Numbered from the stretch's first letter, positions 1-8,270 are shown. The stretch is 42,424 nt of DNA from Treponema sp. (GCA_017963165.1 JAGCTZ010000035.1:1-42424); one strand, 5' to 3'. Notes: generated by a model from the letters alone, not told the origin. Translations and numbers: made by a program.

Positions 1-60
1 ACTATTATGAGAAACGATGGGAGTGGCGTTTCTTGATTAACACAATTCAGGTGGTTTGAC

Positions 61-1191
61 ATGAAGAAAGTACTTGTCTGTAAAGAGATGGATCCTCTTG
101 AAACCCGTGTTGCCCTGATTCCGGACGACATTAAAAAGCTTGCGGCTATGGGATTTGAGTTCCAGGTTGTAAGTGGTGCTGGTCTTAAAAGTGGTTTTGC
201 TGATGATGCTTACACTGCTGCCGGTGCTAAAATTATTTCTAAAGAAGAAGATGGTTATGATTCGAGCGAGATCATTGTCCGCATCATGAAGCCTAAGAGC
301 ACTAAGGGTATGAAAAAAGATACCTTCCATATTTCTTATATGGACCCTTTTAACGAAAAGGATTTGCTCAACGAATTTGCTTCTAACGGACTGCAGGCGG
401 TTTCTCTTGAAATGATTCCGCGTTCTACTATTGCTCAGAAGATGGACGTTCAGTCGTCACAGACTTCTCTTGCTGGTTATGTTGCTGTTGTTAATGCAGC
501 TGCCAAGCTTCCAAAAATCCTTCCTATGATGGTTACTCCTGCCGGAACTATTAATCCTGCACGTGTTTTCATTATTGGTGTTGGTGTTGCTGGTCTTCAG
601 GCTATTGCTACTGCAAAACGTCTTGGTGCCCGCGTAGACGCTTTTGATACACGTCCTGTTGTAGAAGAGCAGGTTAAGTCGCTTGGTGCAAGCTTTGTTA
701 AGATTGACCTTGGTGAAATGGGACAGACTGCTCAGGGTTATGCTAAGGAACTTACTCCTGAACAGATTGCTAAGCAGAAGGAAGCTCAGGCTAAGGTTTG
801 CGAACGCTCTAATATCGTTATTACTACTGCTAAGGTATTTGGACGCAAGGCTCCACGCCTTATCGAAAAGAATGTTTTGGACCGCATGATGCCAGGTTCT
901 ATCGTAGTTGATATGGCTGTTTCAACTGGTGGTAACGTTGAAGGCTCTAAGCTTTTTGAAAACGTTGTTACAGAAAACGGCGTAACAATTATGAGTGGTG
1001 ACCTTCTTGAGCGCCAGGTTCCGTTTGATGCTTCAAAGATGTTCAGCGGAAACATTACTGCTTTCCTTACTCACTTCTATAACAAAGAATCTAAAGAATT
1101 CGAAGTTCGCATGGAAGATGATATCATGAAGGGCTGTCTGCTCACACAGGGCGGCCAGATTATACAGGAGAGATTTAAAGAGGCTAAGTAA
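61..1191 (+). CDS. pntAA: NAD(P) transhydrogenase alpha subunit, part 1 (NAD-binding)
   Basis: This is the soluble NAD(H)-binding domain I of the proton-translocating nicotinamide nucleotide transhydrogenase, which couples hydride transfer between NADH and NADP+ to proton movement across the inner membrane. The 376-residue length fits the split alpha1 form. The Rossmann stretch VGVAGLQAIATAKRLGA lies near residue 173, followed by the acidic AFDTRP segment. The RQD-loop-like QSSQTSLAGY precedes it near residue 130. The ATG is preceded by CAGGTGG at good spacing. A 7-bp hairpin (AGAAACG/CGTTTCT, 10-33) lies upstream without a clear U-tract. The gene starts the pntAA-pntAB-pntB operon; a 113-bp gap holding a palindromic repeat separates it from pntAB. 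Family assignment is firm. Confidence 0.96.
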   Translation: MKKVLVCKEMDPLETRVALIPDDIKKLAAMGFEFQVVSGAGLKSGFADDAYTAAGAKIISKEEDGYDSSEIIVRIMKPKSTKGMKKDTFHISYMDPFNEKDLLNEFASNGLQAVSLEMIPRSTIAQKMDVQSSQTSLAGYVAVVNAAAKLPKILPMMVTPAGTINPARVFIIGVGVAGLQAIATAKRLGARVDAFDTRPVVEEQVKSLGASFVKIDLGEMGQTAQGYAKELTPEQIAKQKEAQAKVCERSNIVITTAKVFGRKAPRLIEKNVLDRMMPGSIVVDMAVSTGGNVEGSKLFENVVTENGVTIMSGDLLERQVPFDASKMFSGNITAFLTHFYNKESKEFEVRMEDDIMKGCLLTQGGQIIQERFKEAK

Positions 1192-1203
1192 AGAATGACC
1201 GGG

Positions 1204-1271
1204 TGTCATTCCCGTGCTTGACACGGGAATCTTTCTTATGAAGAGATTGTCGGGTCAAGCCCGACAATGAC
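1204..1271. repeat. Double-hairpin dispersed repeat between pntAA and pntAB
   Basis: The outer ends GTCATT and AATGAC are inverted. Inside are two hairpins: CCCGTG-CTTGA-CACGGG and TGTCGGG-TCAAG-CCCGACA. It resembles the GTCATT...AATGAC element at 42220-42258. It probably forms strong RNA structure inside the pnt transcript and could tune expression of the membrane subunits; that role is inference. Confidence 0.75.
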
Positions 1272-1304
1272 ATAGGACATGACTATTTAGCTAGGAGTTT
1301 TATT

Positions 1305-1598
1305 ATGGATATAATGCTTATTTTCGTATTTGTTATTGCGGCTTTCCTTGGTGTTGAGCTTATTTCAAAAGTTCCTTCACAGCTTCACACACCACTTATG
1401 TCTGGAACAAACGCAATTTCTGGTATTACAGTTGTTGGTGCCATCACTGTTACTGCTGTTGGTGTTGGCGGAAAGGTTGGACTTGTACTTGGCTTCCTTG
1501 CAATTGTATTTGCTACAATCAACGTAGTTGGTGGTTACCTTGTAACAGACAGAATGCTTGGTATGTTCAAGAAAAAAGATGCTAACAAGGCCAAATAA
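1305..1598 (+). CDS. pntAB: NAD(P) transhydrogenase alpha subunit, part 2 (membrane)
   Basis: This 97-residue protein corresponds to the C-terminal membrane part of alpha, which contributes transmembrane helices to proton-channel domain II. About three hydrophobic helices are visible: residues 2-20, 32-56 and 58-78. The motif HTPLMSGTNAISGI near residue 28 is diagnostic of this subunit. A good ribosome site (TAGGAG) precedes the ATG. It is followed 11 bp later by pntB, so the two are translated from one transcript. The split alpha1/alpha2 form is common outside Escherichia coli. The size is normal for the family. Confidence 0.95.
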   Translation: MDIMLIFVFVIAAFLGVELISKVPSQLHTPLMSGTNAISGITVVGAITVTAVGVGGKVGLVLGFLAIVFATINVVGGYLVTDRMLGMFKKKDANKAK

Positions 1599-1609
1599 GG
1601 AGCGCGGGA

Positions 1610-3037
1610 ATGTCTGATTCAATCATTAAAATCTTATACATGGTTTCTTGTATCTTCTTTATCCGCGGTATTAAGCTGCTTGGAAAAACAGATACAGCCC
1701 GCAAGGGAAACCTTTATTCTTCAATCGGTATGCTCATTGCCTGTGTTACAGTTCTTTGCGAAAAGCAGGTAATTGGTTCATGGAGCTCTAACCCTCTTGA
1801 AAACGGATATTTGTTCATTGCAGCTGCAATTGTAATTGGTTCTGTAATCGGAATCATCTGGTCTAAGAAAGTTGAAATGACAGGAATGCCTCAGCTTGTT
1901 GCTTTGTTCAACGGCTTTGGTGGTTTGTCTTCTTTGCTCGTTGCAATTGCTCAGTATGTTTGCCAGCCTAAGGGCGACTACTTTACTGCTGTTTCTCTTG
2001 GTCTTACAATTGCCATTGGTGCTGTTGCATTCACTGGTTCTGTTGTTGCCTGGGGTAAGCTCAGCGGAAAGGCTTTCAAAAAGAACGTTGCAATTCCTGG
2101 TAAAAACGCAATCAACGCAATCATCTGTATTATTGGTTTGGTAGCAATTATTGCTTACTCATTCTTCACAGCCGATAATCCATTTGGTCTTGCTAACATC
2201 GAATTCATTGGTATTGTAGCTGCTACTGCTGCCTTCCTTATTCTTGGATTTACAATGGTAATTCCAATTGGTGGTGGCGATATGCCGGTTATCATTTCTT
2301 TCTTGAACGCTTTGTCTGGTCTTGCTGCTGCATTCGCCGGATTTGCAATCAACAATACAGTACTTGTAGTTTCTGGATGTCTCGTTGGAGCTTCTGGTCT
2401 TATCCTCACACTCATCATGTGTAAGGCTATGAACCGCAAGTTCTCTAACCTTCTTTTCAAGAGCTTTGGTGGTTCAAAGAAGAAGGCTGGTGCAAATGGT
2501 CCTGCAAAGGAACCAAAGGCAATTTCTGTAGAAGATGCTTATGTAATCCTTGAAGCTGCAAAGAACGTTGTAATTGTTCCTGGATACGGTATGGCTGTTG
2601 CTCAGGCTCAGCACGCTGTAAAGGAACTTTGCGACAAGCTCGAAGCAAATGGTGCCGAAGTAAACTTTGCAATTCACCCTGTTGCTGGTCGTATGCCTGG
2701 TCATATGAACGTTCTTCTTGCTGAAGCAAATGTTCCTTATGAACAGCTCAAGACAAGCGATGAAATGAATCCACAGATGAGCAATGTTGATGTTGCAATC
2801 ATTATTGGTGCAAACGACGTTGTAAACCCTGATGCTATTCACGATCAGAGCTCACCACTTTATGGTATGCCAATTGTAAATGCTCACGAAGCAAAAACTG
2901 TTTTCGTTCTCAAGCGTGGAAAGGGTACCGGATTCTCTGGCGTAGAAAACCCTCTCTTTACAAACGACAACACAGTTATGATTTACGGTGATGCTAAATC
3001 TACAGTAAGTCAGCTGGTTAGCGAATTTAATTCATAG
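1610..3037 (+). CDS. pntB: NAD(P) transhydrogenase beta subunit
   Basis: The beta subunit carries the rest of the membrane domain and the NADP(H)-binding domain III. Residues 1 to about 275 are strongly hydrophobic with eight to nine predicted helices. After a polar linker rich in Lys and Ala (about residues 285-305), domain III shows VPGYGMAVAQAQHAV, HPVAGRMPGHMNVLLAEA and IIGANDVVNPDA, the NADP-binding elements of the family. Its 475 residues match normal PntB length. The ATG follows GGAGCGCGGG, and the gene ends 46 bp before a long terminator hairpin. Together with pntAA and pntAB it would supply NADPH from the proton gradient. Confidence 0.96.
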   Translation: MSDSIIKILYMVSCIFFIRGIKLLGKTDTARKGNLYSSIGMLIACVTVLCEKQVIGSWSSNPLENGYLFIAAAIVIGSVIGIIWSKKVEMTGMPQLVALFNGFGGLSSLLVAIAQYVCQPKGDYFTAVSLGLTIAIGAVAFTGSVVAWGKLSGKAFKKNVAIPGKNAINAIICIIGLVAIIAYSFFTADNPFGLANIEFIGIVAATAAFLILGFTMVIPIGGGDMPVIISFLNALSGLAAAFAGFAINNTVLVVSGCLVGASGLILTLIMCKAMNRKFSNLLFKSFGGSKKKAGANGPAKEPKAISVEDAYVILEAAKNVVIVPGYGMAVAQAQHAVKELCDKLEANGAEVNFAIHPVAGRMPGHMNVLLAEANVPYEQLKTSDEMNPQMSNVDVAIIIGANDVVNPDAIHDQSSPLYGMPIVNAHEAKTVFVLKRGKGTGFSGVENPLFTNDNTVMIYGDAKSTVSQLVSEFNS

Positions 3038-3043
3038 TATTGG

Positions 3044-3067
3044 GGTCCCTGAGCCTGTCGAAGGGCC
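3044..3067. repeat. Copy of the CCCTGAGCCTGTCGAAGGG dispersed repeat
   Basis: A perfect copy of the 19-bp core lies in the short spacer after the pntB stop, flanked by GGGG and GGCCCC. It is one of at least 11 copies in the window and here is intergenic. Confidence 0.85.
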
Positions 3068-3079
3068 CGGCCCCATGAC

Positions 3080-3108
3080 TTGCAAAATCCTTTCTTTCCA
3101 TTTATCTT
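3080..3108 (+). promoter_or_regulatory. Possible promoter inside the terminator region
   Basis: TTGCAA (3080-3085), a 17-bp spacer and TATCTT (3103-3108) form a moderate sigma-70-like match. A start near 3115 would yield a short leader that keeps AGAGGA free of the hairpin. It overlaps the pnt terminator, so the assignment rests on box matches only. Confidence 0.4.
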
Positions 3109-3131
3109 AATGGTAAGAGAGGATTTTTTTT
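3084..3131 (+). terminator. Strong intrinsic terminator of the pnt operon, abutting the next start codon
   Basis: The arms 3084-3102 and 3109-3127 pair over about 18 base pairs with one T:T mismatch (97/114) and one G:T pair, enclosing a 6-nt loop. The 3' arm runs into eight T residues (3124-3131). The ATG of the next gene is the very next base. The possible Shine-Dalgarno AGAGGA (3118-3123) is inside the 3' arm, so read-through RNA would hide it. Confidence 0.8.
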
Positions 3132-4658
3132 ATGAAAAAGAATTTTTATAAACTTGTTAAACTAGTTTGTGTATCTGCAATTCTTCTTGCTTGTGTTTCT
3201 TGTGCAGATCAAACAAAGGAACAGCCAGATCCGAAACCTCAGCCAGATGAAAAAGATTTTATTATAGGCACCTGGTTCTGGAATTATGGATATAATCAGG
3301 ATTTGTTCGTAAAGGATTTAGTAACTTTTTATGAAGACGGAATGATTGATATTATTCATGAATCCCCAAAAGAAGTAGAATACGATAAAGGAACTTATTC
3401 AATCATACAAGATAAAAAATATGGGAAAACACTTTTATTAAATCTGACAAAATACAAAGACAATAAAGGCGATACCTGGGAAGATACAGATGTAAAAATG
3501 TATTTTGCAATAGACTCTTTGACAGAAGACAGATTTATTTTTAATCGTTTCCGTCGTGATTTTTCTGCTATGGGCTACGGTGTATTTGAATTTGACCCTC
3601 CATGGATAAATGATTTTTCAAAAGTAAAAAATGGAACAAAACAAAATCTTGCTGGTAAATGGAAATTCAATAAACGCGGAACTCCAGATGCTGACTGGGA
3701 AGAAACCTGGACTTTTAATGCTGACGGCACAATGGAATCTAAATGGGAAGAAACCGGCTCAACAAATTATTACAAAGGTGCATATCAGGTTATTGAAAAA
3801 AATGGTAAAAGTGTTCTTTATCAAAAATTGACAAAAGAAAGCGCTGATGGCACAACCTTTACTGATATGGCTCAGCCGATGGAATTCTGGTACGACTACT
3901 TTATTGATAATGAAAATGTCATAAATGTAAACTGCACAAAAGATAAAATTGATGGAGTTGAGCATCCACAAAATCCGCCTATAGAAAACTTTTATTATCG
4001 TGTATTGGAGCTTGAGGAAGTAACTTATCATTGGACAAATTATACATTCAAAGATTATTATCCAAAGGGACAGAAGTATGATTTACTTACTACAGGAAAT
4101 TGGGATTTCTTTACAGGCGTTCCTTCGAATTTGTATTATCAAAAGTTTAACGGCTGGTATGATAATCAGAGTCTTAATGGAAACCCGATTAAATCAATTG
4201 CTGCAAATGACAATTCAGGCAATCATGAATATTGGGTAAACTGGGGATTAAAATGCAATAAGAATTTATATGATCCAGAAAATGGAAATTATAATCATGA
4301 ATTTACTTTACCTGTAAAAGTTTTTGTTGCGGATATGGATTTGCCTGAAAAGGGAGACACCGTTAGAGTCAGTTTTTATGGAAAAGCTTCAGAGGATCTT
4401 AATTTCTTCTGGGGTTTACGAATTGCAGACAATAGTGAAGCCGCAGATGGCTGGAAAGTTCTTGGCCAAGACTGGCATACAATAACAAGCACTAATAAAC
4501 AGTTTACAGATTCGTTTGAAATTGAAATTCAAGAGGCTCCAGCAACTACAGATATTGATAACATCTGCTTTAACTTGTGCTACAACCCTGATGAGTTTGA
4601 TAAACCTATAACAATTGAAGATTTTTCGTTTACAGTTACAGTTGAAAAACAGCAATAA
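3132..4658 (+). CDS. Lipoprotein with two lipocalin-like domains
   Basis: This 508-residue protein has a lipoprotein signal (MKKNFYKLVKLVCVSAILLA, then a lipobox ending in VSC at about residue 24), so it should be anchored in a membrane by lipidated Cys. Two similar blocks, beginning IIGTWFWNYG near residue 44 and LAGKWKFNKRGTPDADWEE near residue 173, have the opening pattern of lipocalin-like (DUF4488/DUF5004-type) domains: G-x-W, then TF..DG. The C-terminal 170 residues look like a separate beta-sandwich, possibly carbohydrate-binding (WGLRIADNSEAADGWKVLGQ). No catalytic motif was found. It stands alone between the pnt terminator and its own terminator at about 4781. Substrate is unknown. 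Confidence 0.8.
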   Translation: MKKNFYKLVKLVCVSAILLACVSCADQTKEQPDPKPQPDEKDFIIGTWFWNYGYNQDLFVKDLVTFYEDGMIDIIHESPKEVEYDKGTYSIIQDKKYGKTLLLNLTKYKDNKGDTWEDTDVKMYFAIDSLTEDRFIFNRFRRDFSAMGYGVFEFDPPWINDFSKVKNGTKQNLAGKWKFNKRGTPDADWEETWTFNADGTMESKWEETGSTNYYKGAYQVIEKNGKSVLYQKLTKESADGTTFTDMAQPMEFWYDYFIDNENVINVNCTKDKIDGVEHPQNPPIENFYYRVLELEEVTYHWTNYTFKDYYPKGQKYDLLTTGNWDFFTGVPSNLYYQKFNGWYDNQSLNGNPIKSIAANDNSGNHEYWVNWGLKCNKNLYDPENGNYNHEFTLPVKVFVADMDLPEKGDTVRVSFYGKASEDLNFFWGLRIADNSEAADGWKVLGQDWHTITSTNKQFTDSFEIEIQEAPATTDIDNICFNLCYNPDEFDKPITIEDFSFTVTVEKQQ

Positions 4659-4780
4659 TAGGGTACTTTTGTAACATAAAAATATTTTCTCTTGGAGCAA
4701 CTTCTGTAAGTAAAAAAGTTTATACTTGTAACAGCATTATTTTTCTTTAACGCAACTCTGATTTTTACTGAAAAATCCTT

Positions 4781-4811
4781 AAAAAGCCGCTCCATTTGAG
4801 GCGTTTTTTTA
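4781..4811 (+). terminator. Putative intrinsic terminator after the lipocalin-like gene
   Basis: CGCTC and GAGGCG pair around CATTT with one bulged G, followed by seven T residues (4804-4810). It lies about 120 bp after the stop codon. The stem is short and imperfect. Confidence 0.45.
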
Positions 4812-4907
4812 TACTTTTCACTTTTTTCCAAAATTTTTGTAATAAGTCCCTTTTTTTACCCATTATATAAGATAAAGAGTTTTAAGACCCTGCTGGATGG
4901 CGAGGGG

Positions 4908-5372
4908 TTACGTGCTAAATTGAGTCTTGTGTGATTTGCACGTAAAACGTTGTCTTCCAGGGGGGTGGAGGTGTGTGAGGCTACGTGCAAAAAGGAAAAA
5001 ATGGCAGAGTTGCACGTAAAGAGAATTATACGCTGGGTTGGTTTACGTGCAAAAAGGGGATTGTAGGGCTTTTGCACGTAAAAAATGACTTTGGAAAGGA
5101 AGTGAGAGGATGGAAATACGTGCAAAATTGCAAACGGAGCAAAATAGCACGTAAATTAGACAAAAAACGTTTTGGAAAAAGTGTCTGCCGAACAGAAATT
5201 AAGTGCAAAAAAGACAAAATCGCAAAATTGCACGTAAATAGAATTATGTTTCAATTGGGGTTACGTGCAAAATAGGATTTTCAAAAAATCTGCACGTAAA
5301 AAGTTCGCGGAAAGGAAGTATAGACAGATACTCTTACGTGCAAAAAGGATAAATTGTCAAAAATGCACGTAA
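4908..5372. repeat. Array 1: seven 35-bp units of alternately inverted ACGTGC half-sites
   Basis: Fourteen half-sites alternate in orientation: (TT)ACGTGC(AAAA) then (TT)GCACGT(AA). Unit outer starts are near 4908, 4982, 5043, 5117, 5199, 5261 and 5334. From ACGTGC to GCACGT, six units are 35 bp and the first is 34. The inner 22-23 bp differ between units and are A-rich after the first half-site. Unit 5 has AAGTGC. Half-site steps are 30-31, 42-44 or 52 bp, close to 3, 4 and 5 helical turns. A 218-bp higher-order period links units 2-4 with units 5-7. The last unit ends 12 bp before the Shine-Dalgarno of the nuclease gene. I see no gene in 4659-5396. Confidence 0.9.
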
Positions 5373-5396
5373 CAAGAAAATTTCAGGAGGAAAAAT

Positions 5397-6179
5397 ATGC
5401 TGTTATTACAAAATGCCAGGCAAAAATATTCGGAACTTTCAGAAATCATAGCTCGGGTGGAACAGGAATTAAAAAATGCACCCACAGGCACTCTGCGGCT
5501 CTCTAAAAGTCACAAGTCAATTCAATATTTCAAAGTAGAGGGGCAGAAAAATCGTGTGTATATTCAAAAAAAGAATCTGAAGACAGCGCAAAAGCTTGCC
5601 CAGCGCGATTATTTGGAAAAGCTTCTTGTTTGTCTAAAGAAAAATCTTAAGGTAACAGAGTCTGTTATAAAAAAATACAACCCGGAGAGCATTTATAAAT
5701 GTTTTTCAAAGCTCCCGTTGGCGCGCAGGATCCTGGTAAAACCATTTGTTTTGAGCCCCGAAGAATATGCACAACAGTGGCAGCATCAGGAATATGAACA
5801 CAAACCAGAAGCTCCCGAAGGAAACCTTGAAACAATGAAAGGCGAAAATGTTCGCTCAAAATCAGAGGTTATTATTGCAAATCTGCTCAAGACACATAAT
5901 ATTCCATATCATTATGAATACCCTATACAAATAAGGCGAGGGCAGACATTCTATGCTGATTTTCTTTGTCTTAATTCAAGAACTCGTCAGGAGTTTTACT
6001 GGGAACATTGTGGTAGAATGGATGATCCGGAATATACAACTAACATGATTGCCCGACTAAATGAGTACGCCAAAAAAGGAATTATCCCGGGCAAAAATCT
6101 GATTCTTACAATGGAAACTGCAGAAATCCCGCTAAACACAAAAGATGTAGAGCGTATGATAGAAACATTTTTATTGTAG
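5397..6179 (+). CDS. Predicted PD-(D/E)XK-type nuclease of unknown role, array-associated
   Basis: This 260-residue soluble protein has a basic, Lys-rich N-terminal half (LRLSKSHKSIQYF near residue 34) and a C-terminal domain that reads as a restriction-endonuclease-like fold: SKSEVIIANLL (E157), a strand-turn with FYADFLCL (D188), then EFYWEHCGRMDDPEY (E203, H204) and GKNLILTMETAEIPL. The last acidic motif is followed by His rather than the usual Lys. From memory, similar proteins with SKSE...YWEH.G.MDDPEY are common uncharacterised proteins in Clostridia. Here it lies directly behind array 1, and the ATG has AGGAGG 6 bp upstream. No methylase or cas gene is nearby. The nuclease activity is predicted, not shown, and its relation to the array is inferred from position. 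Confidence 0.72.
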   Translation: MLLLQNARQKYSELSEIIARVEQELKNAPTGTLRLSKSHKSIQYFKVEGQKNRVYIQKKNLKTAQKLAQRDYLEKLLVCLKKNLKVTESVIKKYNPESIYKCFSKLPLARRILVKPFVLSPEEYAQQWQHQEYEHKPEAPEGNLETMKGENVRSKSEVIIANLLKTHNIPYHYEYPIQIRRGQTFYADFLCLNSRTRQEFYWEHCGRMDDPEYTTNMIARLNEYAKKGIIPGKNLILTMETAEIPLNTKDVERMIETFLL

Positions 6180-6189
6180 ATTGTTAAGC

Positions 6190-6298
6190 GCAAGGGTATG
6201 GAGTGGTGGCGATAGCCAGCGACCGCAACGAAGTGAGGACGCCGAACGTTAGTGAGCCACGGAACACCCGACCCGACACGACTTGACGTGCCGGGATG
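6190..6298. repeat. Dispersed palindromic element (GACCGCAACGAAGTGAGGAC family)
   Basis: GC-rich, locally palindromic sequence after the nuclease gene. It shares GACCGCAACGAAGTGAGGAC with the element at 12484-12597. Its ends, GCGCAAGGG and GATGCGCC, are partly inverted. No open reading frame is supported. Confidence 0.65.
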
Positions 6299-6329
6299 CG
6301 CCAGATAATTATAAATTCTCATCTTTTTC

Positions 6330-6361
6330 TTGTAACAGAAATATCAAAAAAGTGTTATAAT
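6330..6361 (+). promoter_or_regulatory. Possible promoter for the cyclase pair
   Basis: TTGTAA (6330-6335) and TATAAT (6356-6361) lie upstream of the first cyclase gene, but the spacer is 20 bp, longer than ideal. TGTTAT at 17 bp spacing is an alternative -10. Confidence 0.35.
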
Positions 6362-6398
6362 AATATAGAAAGAAAATCGAAACAGTATTGGAGCCCCT

Positions 6399-8270
6399 TT
6401 GAAAGCTAAAAAGTTTGTAATTGTAGCACTATTTATTCTTTTCAATTCAATTTCAATTTTTGCCACAGAAGCCTTGCAGCAGTTGGAGCACTGGCAGCTC
6501 TATGTTCATAAAAGTCCTGAACAGGTTTTTGAGTTAGTGGATGCTAACAAATCTGCAGATTTTGAAAATGTATCTGTGGGATATTGGAATCACTTGTTAG
6601 AAGAAGCTAACCTTGAGCGACCGGATAAAAAAGATTTTGGCTGTTATAGAACTGTTGTTACGGGGCTGGACGCTTCTACAAAATATGAAATCCTTCAAAA
6701 GGATTCTCCAAAAACTTCCTGTGCTGTATATGTAAACAGGCAGATTGTTGCTCAGCTTGGAGACCCTTTTGAGCTTTTAAAGTCTGAGCCTTCCAAAGGT
6801 TCACATTCTTTTATTCAGCCGCTTTCTTTTGAGTTTTATCCGGACAGTAACGGCAATGCAGAAATAATAATTTTTATTTCAAATTATTTTTATAGAAAAT
6901 CGGGCTTGCATGATACTGTCTTTTTTGGACCGGCTCAAAGCTTTTCGAATAATTCTTATATTACTTTGTATTCAATTATTTGTGGTGCCTTGCTATTTAT
7001 AGGTCTGTTGTGCCTTTCCCAGTTTATTATTAATCACGAGCGTAAAGAATATTTTTATCTTGGAATAACTTCTATTGCACTTGCTTTGAGAATTTCTACA
7101 AACGGTTTAAGTCTGCTTTCGATTTTGATTCCAAATCTGCCAGCAGAAATAAAATACAAGATTGAATATTGTTCAATGTGGATTGTTCCTGTTTGTGTTA
7201 CGCAAATGCTTGATGCCATTAATCCTTCGAAAAAAATGCGTCCGGTTAAATACACATTAATTATAATGGAACTTGTTATTGGTCTTATAAATATTTGTGT
7301 TCCGGCATACTACACCAACAGAATGGTCAGAGTGCTTCAAGGTGCAATGATTGTTGTCTGCGCATATGTAATTGGATTGAGCATTTATAATCTTATTACA
7401 AAAAAACGATATGCGCTTTTTAATGCTTTGAGTTATCTGTTCGTAATCATAGGTGCAATTATTGATGTTTTGATTTCAAATGGTGCCAGAGGATTTACAA
7501 TTTCGCTGCTTCCGTTCTTTCTTGTAGTTTTTGTTTTGCTGCAGATTTTTATGTTTGTAAAAATCCAGAATAATATTTATCTGGAAACAGTCCAGACAAG
7601 TACAAAGCTGCAGCATCTGAACGAAGCATATCTGCGTTTTGTTCCTCGCGAATTCCTTAAGCTGTTAAATAAAGAATCAATCATAAAGACTCAGCTTGGT
7701 GATTATTCGAACATCGAAATGTGCATTATGTTTTCAAAAGTAAAAATACATTGTCCTGTTAATCATGGTACACTCGAAGAACATTTTCATATTTTTGATG
7801 AATACCTGAAACGTGTTTCTCCAATCATTAAGAAGAACAAAGGTTTTGTAAGCAAATTCTTAAGCGGTGGATTTATGGCTCTTTTCCCTAGGTCCGAGCT
7901 TGATGCCATTAAGGCTGCTCTCCAGATAAAGGAATGCGTAGAAGAATATAACAATACTTTAGCAACAAGAAATCACAAGATAGAAGCCTGGATGGGCATT
8001 CACTTTGGAAAGATGATTATAGGAACAATCGGCGAAGAAAACCGCCTTGATGATACAGTTATTTCTGATACAGTAAATACAGCTTCGCGTCTTGAATCTG
8101 TCTGCGAAAAATTAGGAAAGCCTATCATTGTTTCGCAGGCGCTTGTTCAAAAGCTCGAGGAAAATAGCTCGCAGAATACAGTTGCAGGTTTTGGTCTTGA
8201 ACGACTTGAAGATGTTCATGTAAAGGGAAAAGAAATGGCCCTTAAGATTTATGAGGTAAAAGAAATATGA
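6399..8270 (+). CDS. Receptor-type class III cyclase homologue lacking both metal-binding Asp
   Basis: Signal peptide (about residues 1-22), periplasmic beta-domain (about 23-190) and a seven-helix membrane block (about 190-395) resemble 7TMR-DISM receptors, followed by a cytoplasmic class III nucleotidyl cyclase domain (about 430-610). The two Asp that bind catalytic metal are replaced: FSKV has K447, and KFLSGGF has G490 where active enzymes have GDG. The transition-state residues are kept in DTVNTASRLE (N560, R564). Alone it should be inactive. The next gene, overlapping by 4 bp, has the opposite pattern, so this should be the C2-like half of a heterodimer. It starts at TTG with GGAG upstream; no nearby ATG fits. 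Confidence 0.85.
   Translation: MKAKKFVIVALFILFNSISIFATEALQQLEHWQLYVHKSPEQVFELVDANKSADFENVSVGYWNHLLEEANLERPDKKDFGCYRTVVTGLDASTKYEILQKDSPKTSCAVYVNRQIVAQLGDPFELLKSEPSKGSHSFIQPLSFEFYPDSNGNAEIIIFISNYFYRKSGLHDTVFFGPAQSFSNNSYITLYSIICGALLFIGLLCLSQFIINHERKEYFYLGITSIALALRISTNGLSLLSILIPNLPAEIKYKIEYCSMWIVPVCVTQMLDAINPSKKMRPVKYTLIIMELVIGLINICVPAYYTNRMVRVLQGAMIVVCAYVIGLSIYNLITKKRYALFNALSYLFVIIGAIIDVLISNGARGFTISLLPFFLVVFVLLQIFMFVKIQNNIYLETVQTSTKLQHLNEAYLRFVPREFLKLLNKESIIKTQLGDYSNIEMCIMFSKVKIHCPVNHGTLEEHFHIFDEYLKRVSPIIKKNKGFVSKFLSGGFMALFPRSELDAIKAALQIKECVEEYNNTLATRNHKIEAWMGIHFGKMIIGTIGEENRLDDTVISDTVNTASRLESVCEKLGKPIIVSQALVQKLEENSSQNTVAGFGLERLEDVHVKGKEMALKIYEVKEI

Noticed and set aside
37..330. Minus-strand frames inside pntAA, pntB, aroF and other strong genes
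   Set aside because: They lack ribosome sites and family resemblance and run opposite to well-supported genes; they are shadow frames.
4985..5275. A 96-codon plus-strand open frame through array 1
   Set aside because: It begins at GTG inside a half-site with no ribosome site, and its residues follow the half-site period. It is a by-product of the array.
4908..5372. CRISPR array
   Set aside because: There is no constant long direct repeat; the 6-8 bp half-sites alternate in orientation, spacer lengths are of several classes, and no cas gene is present.
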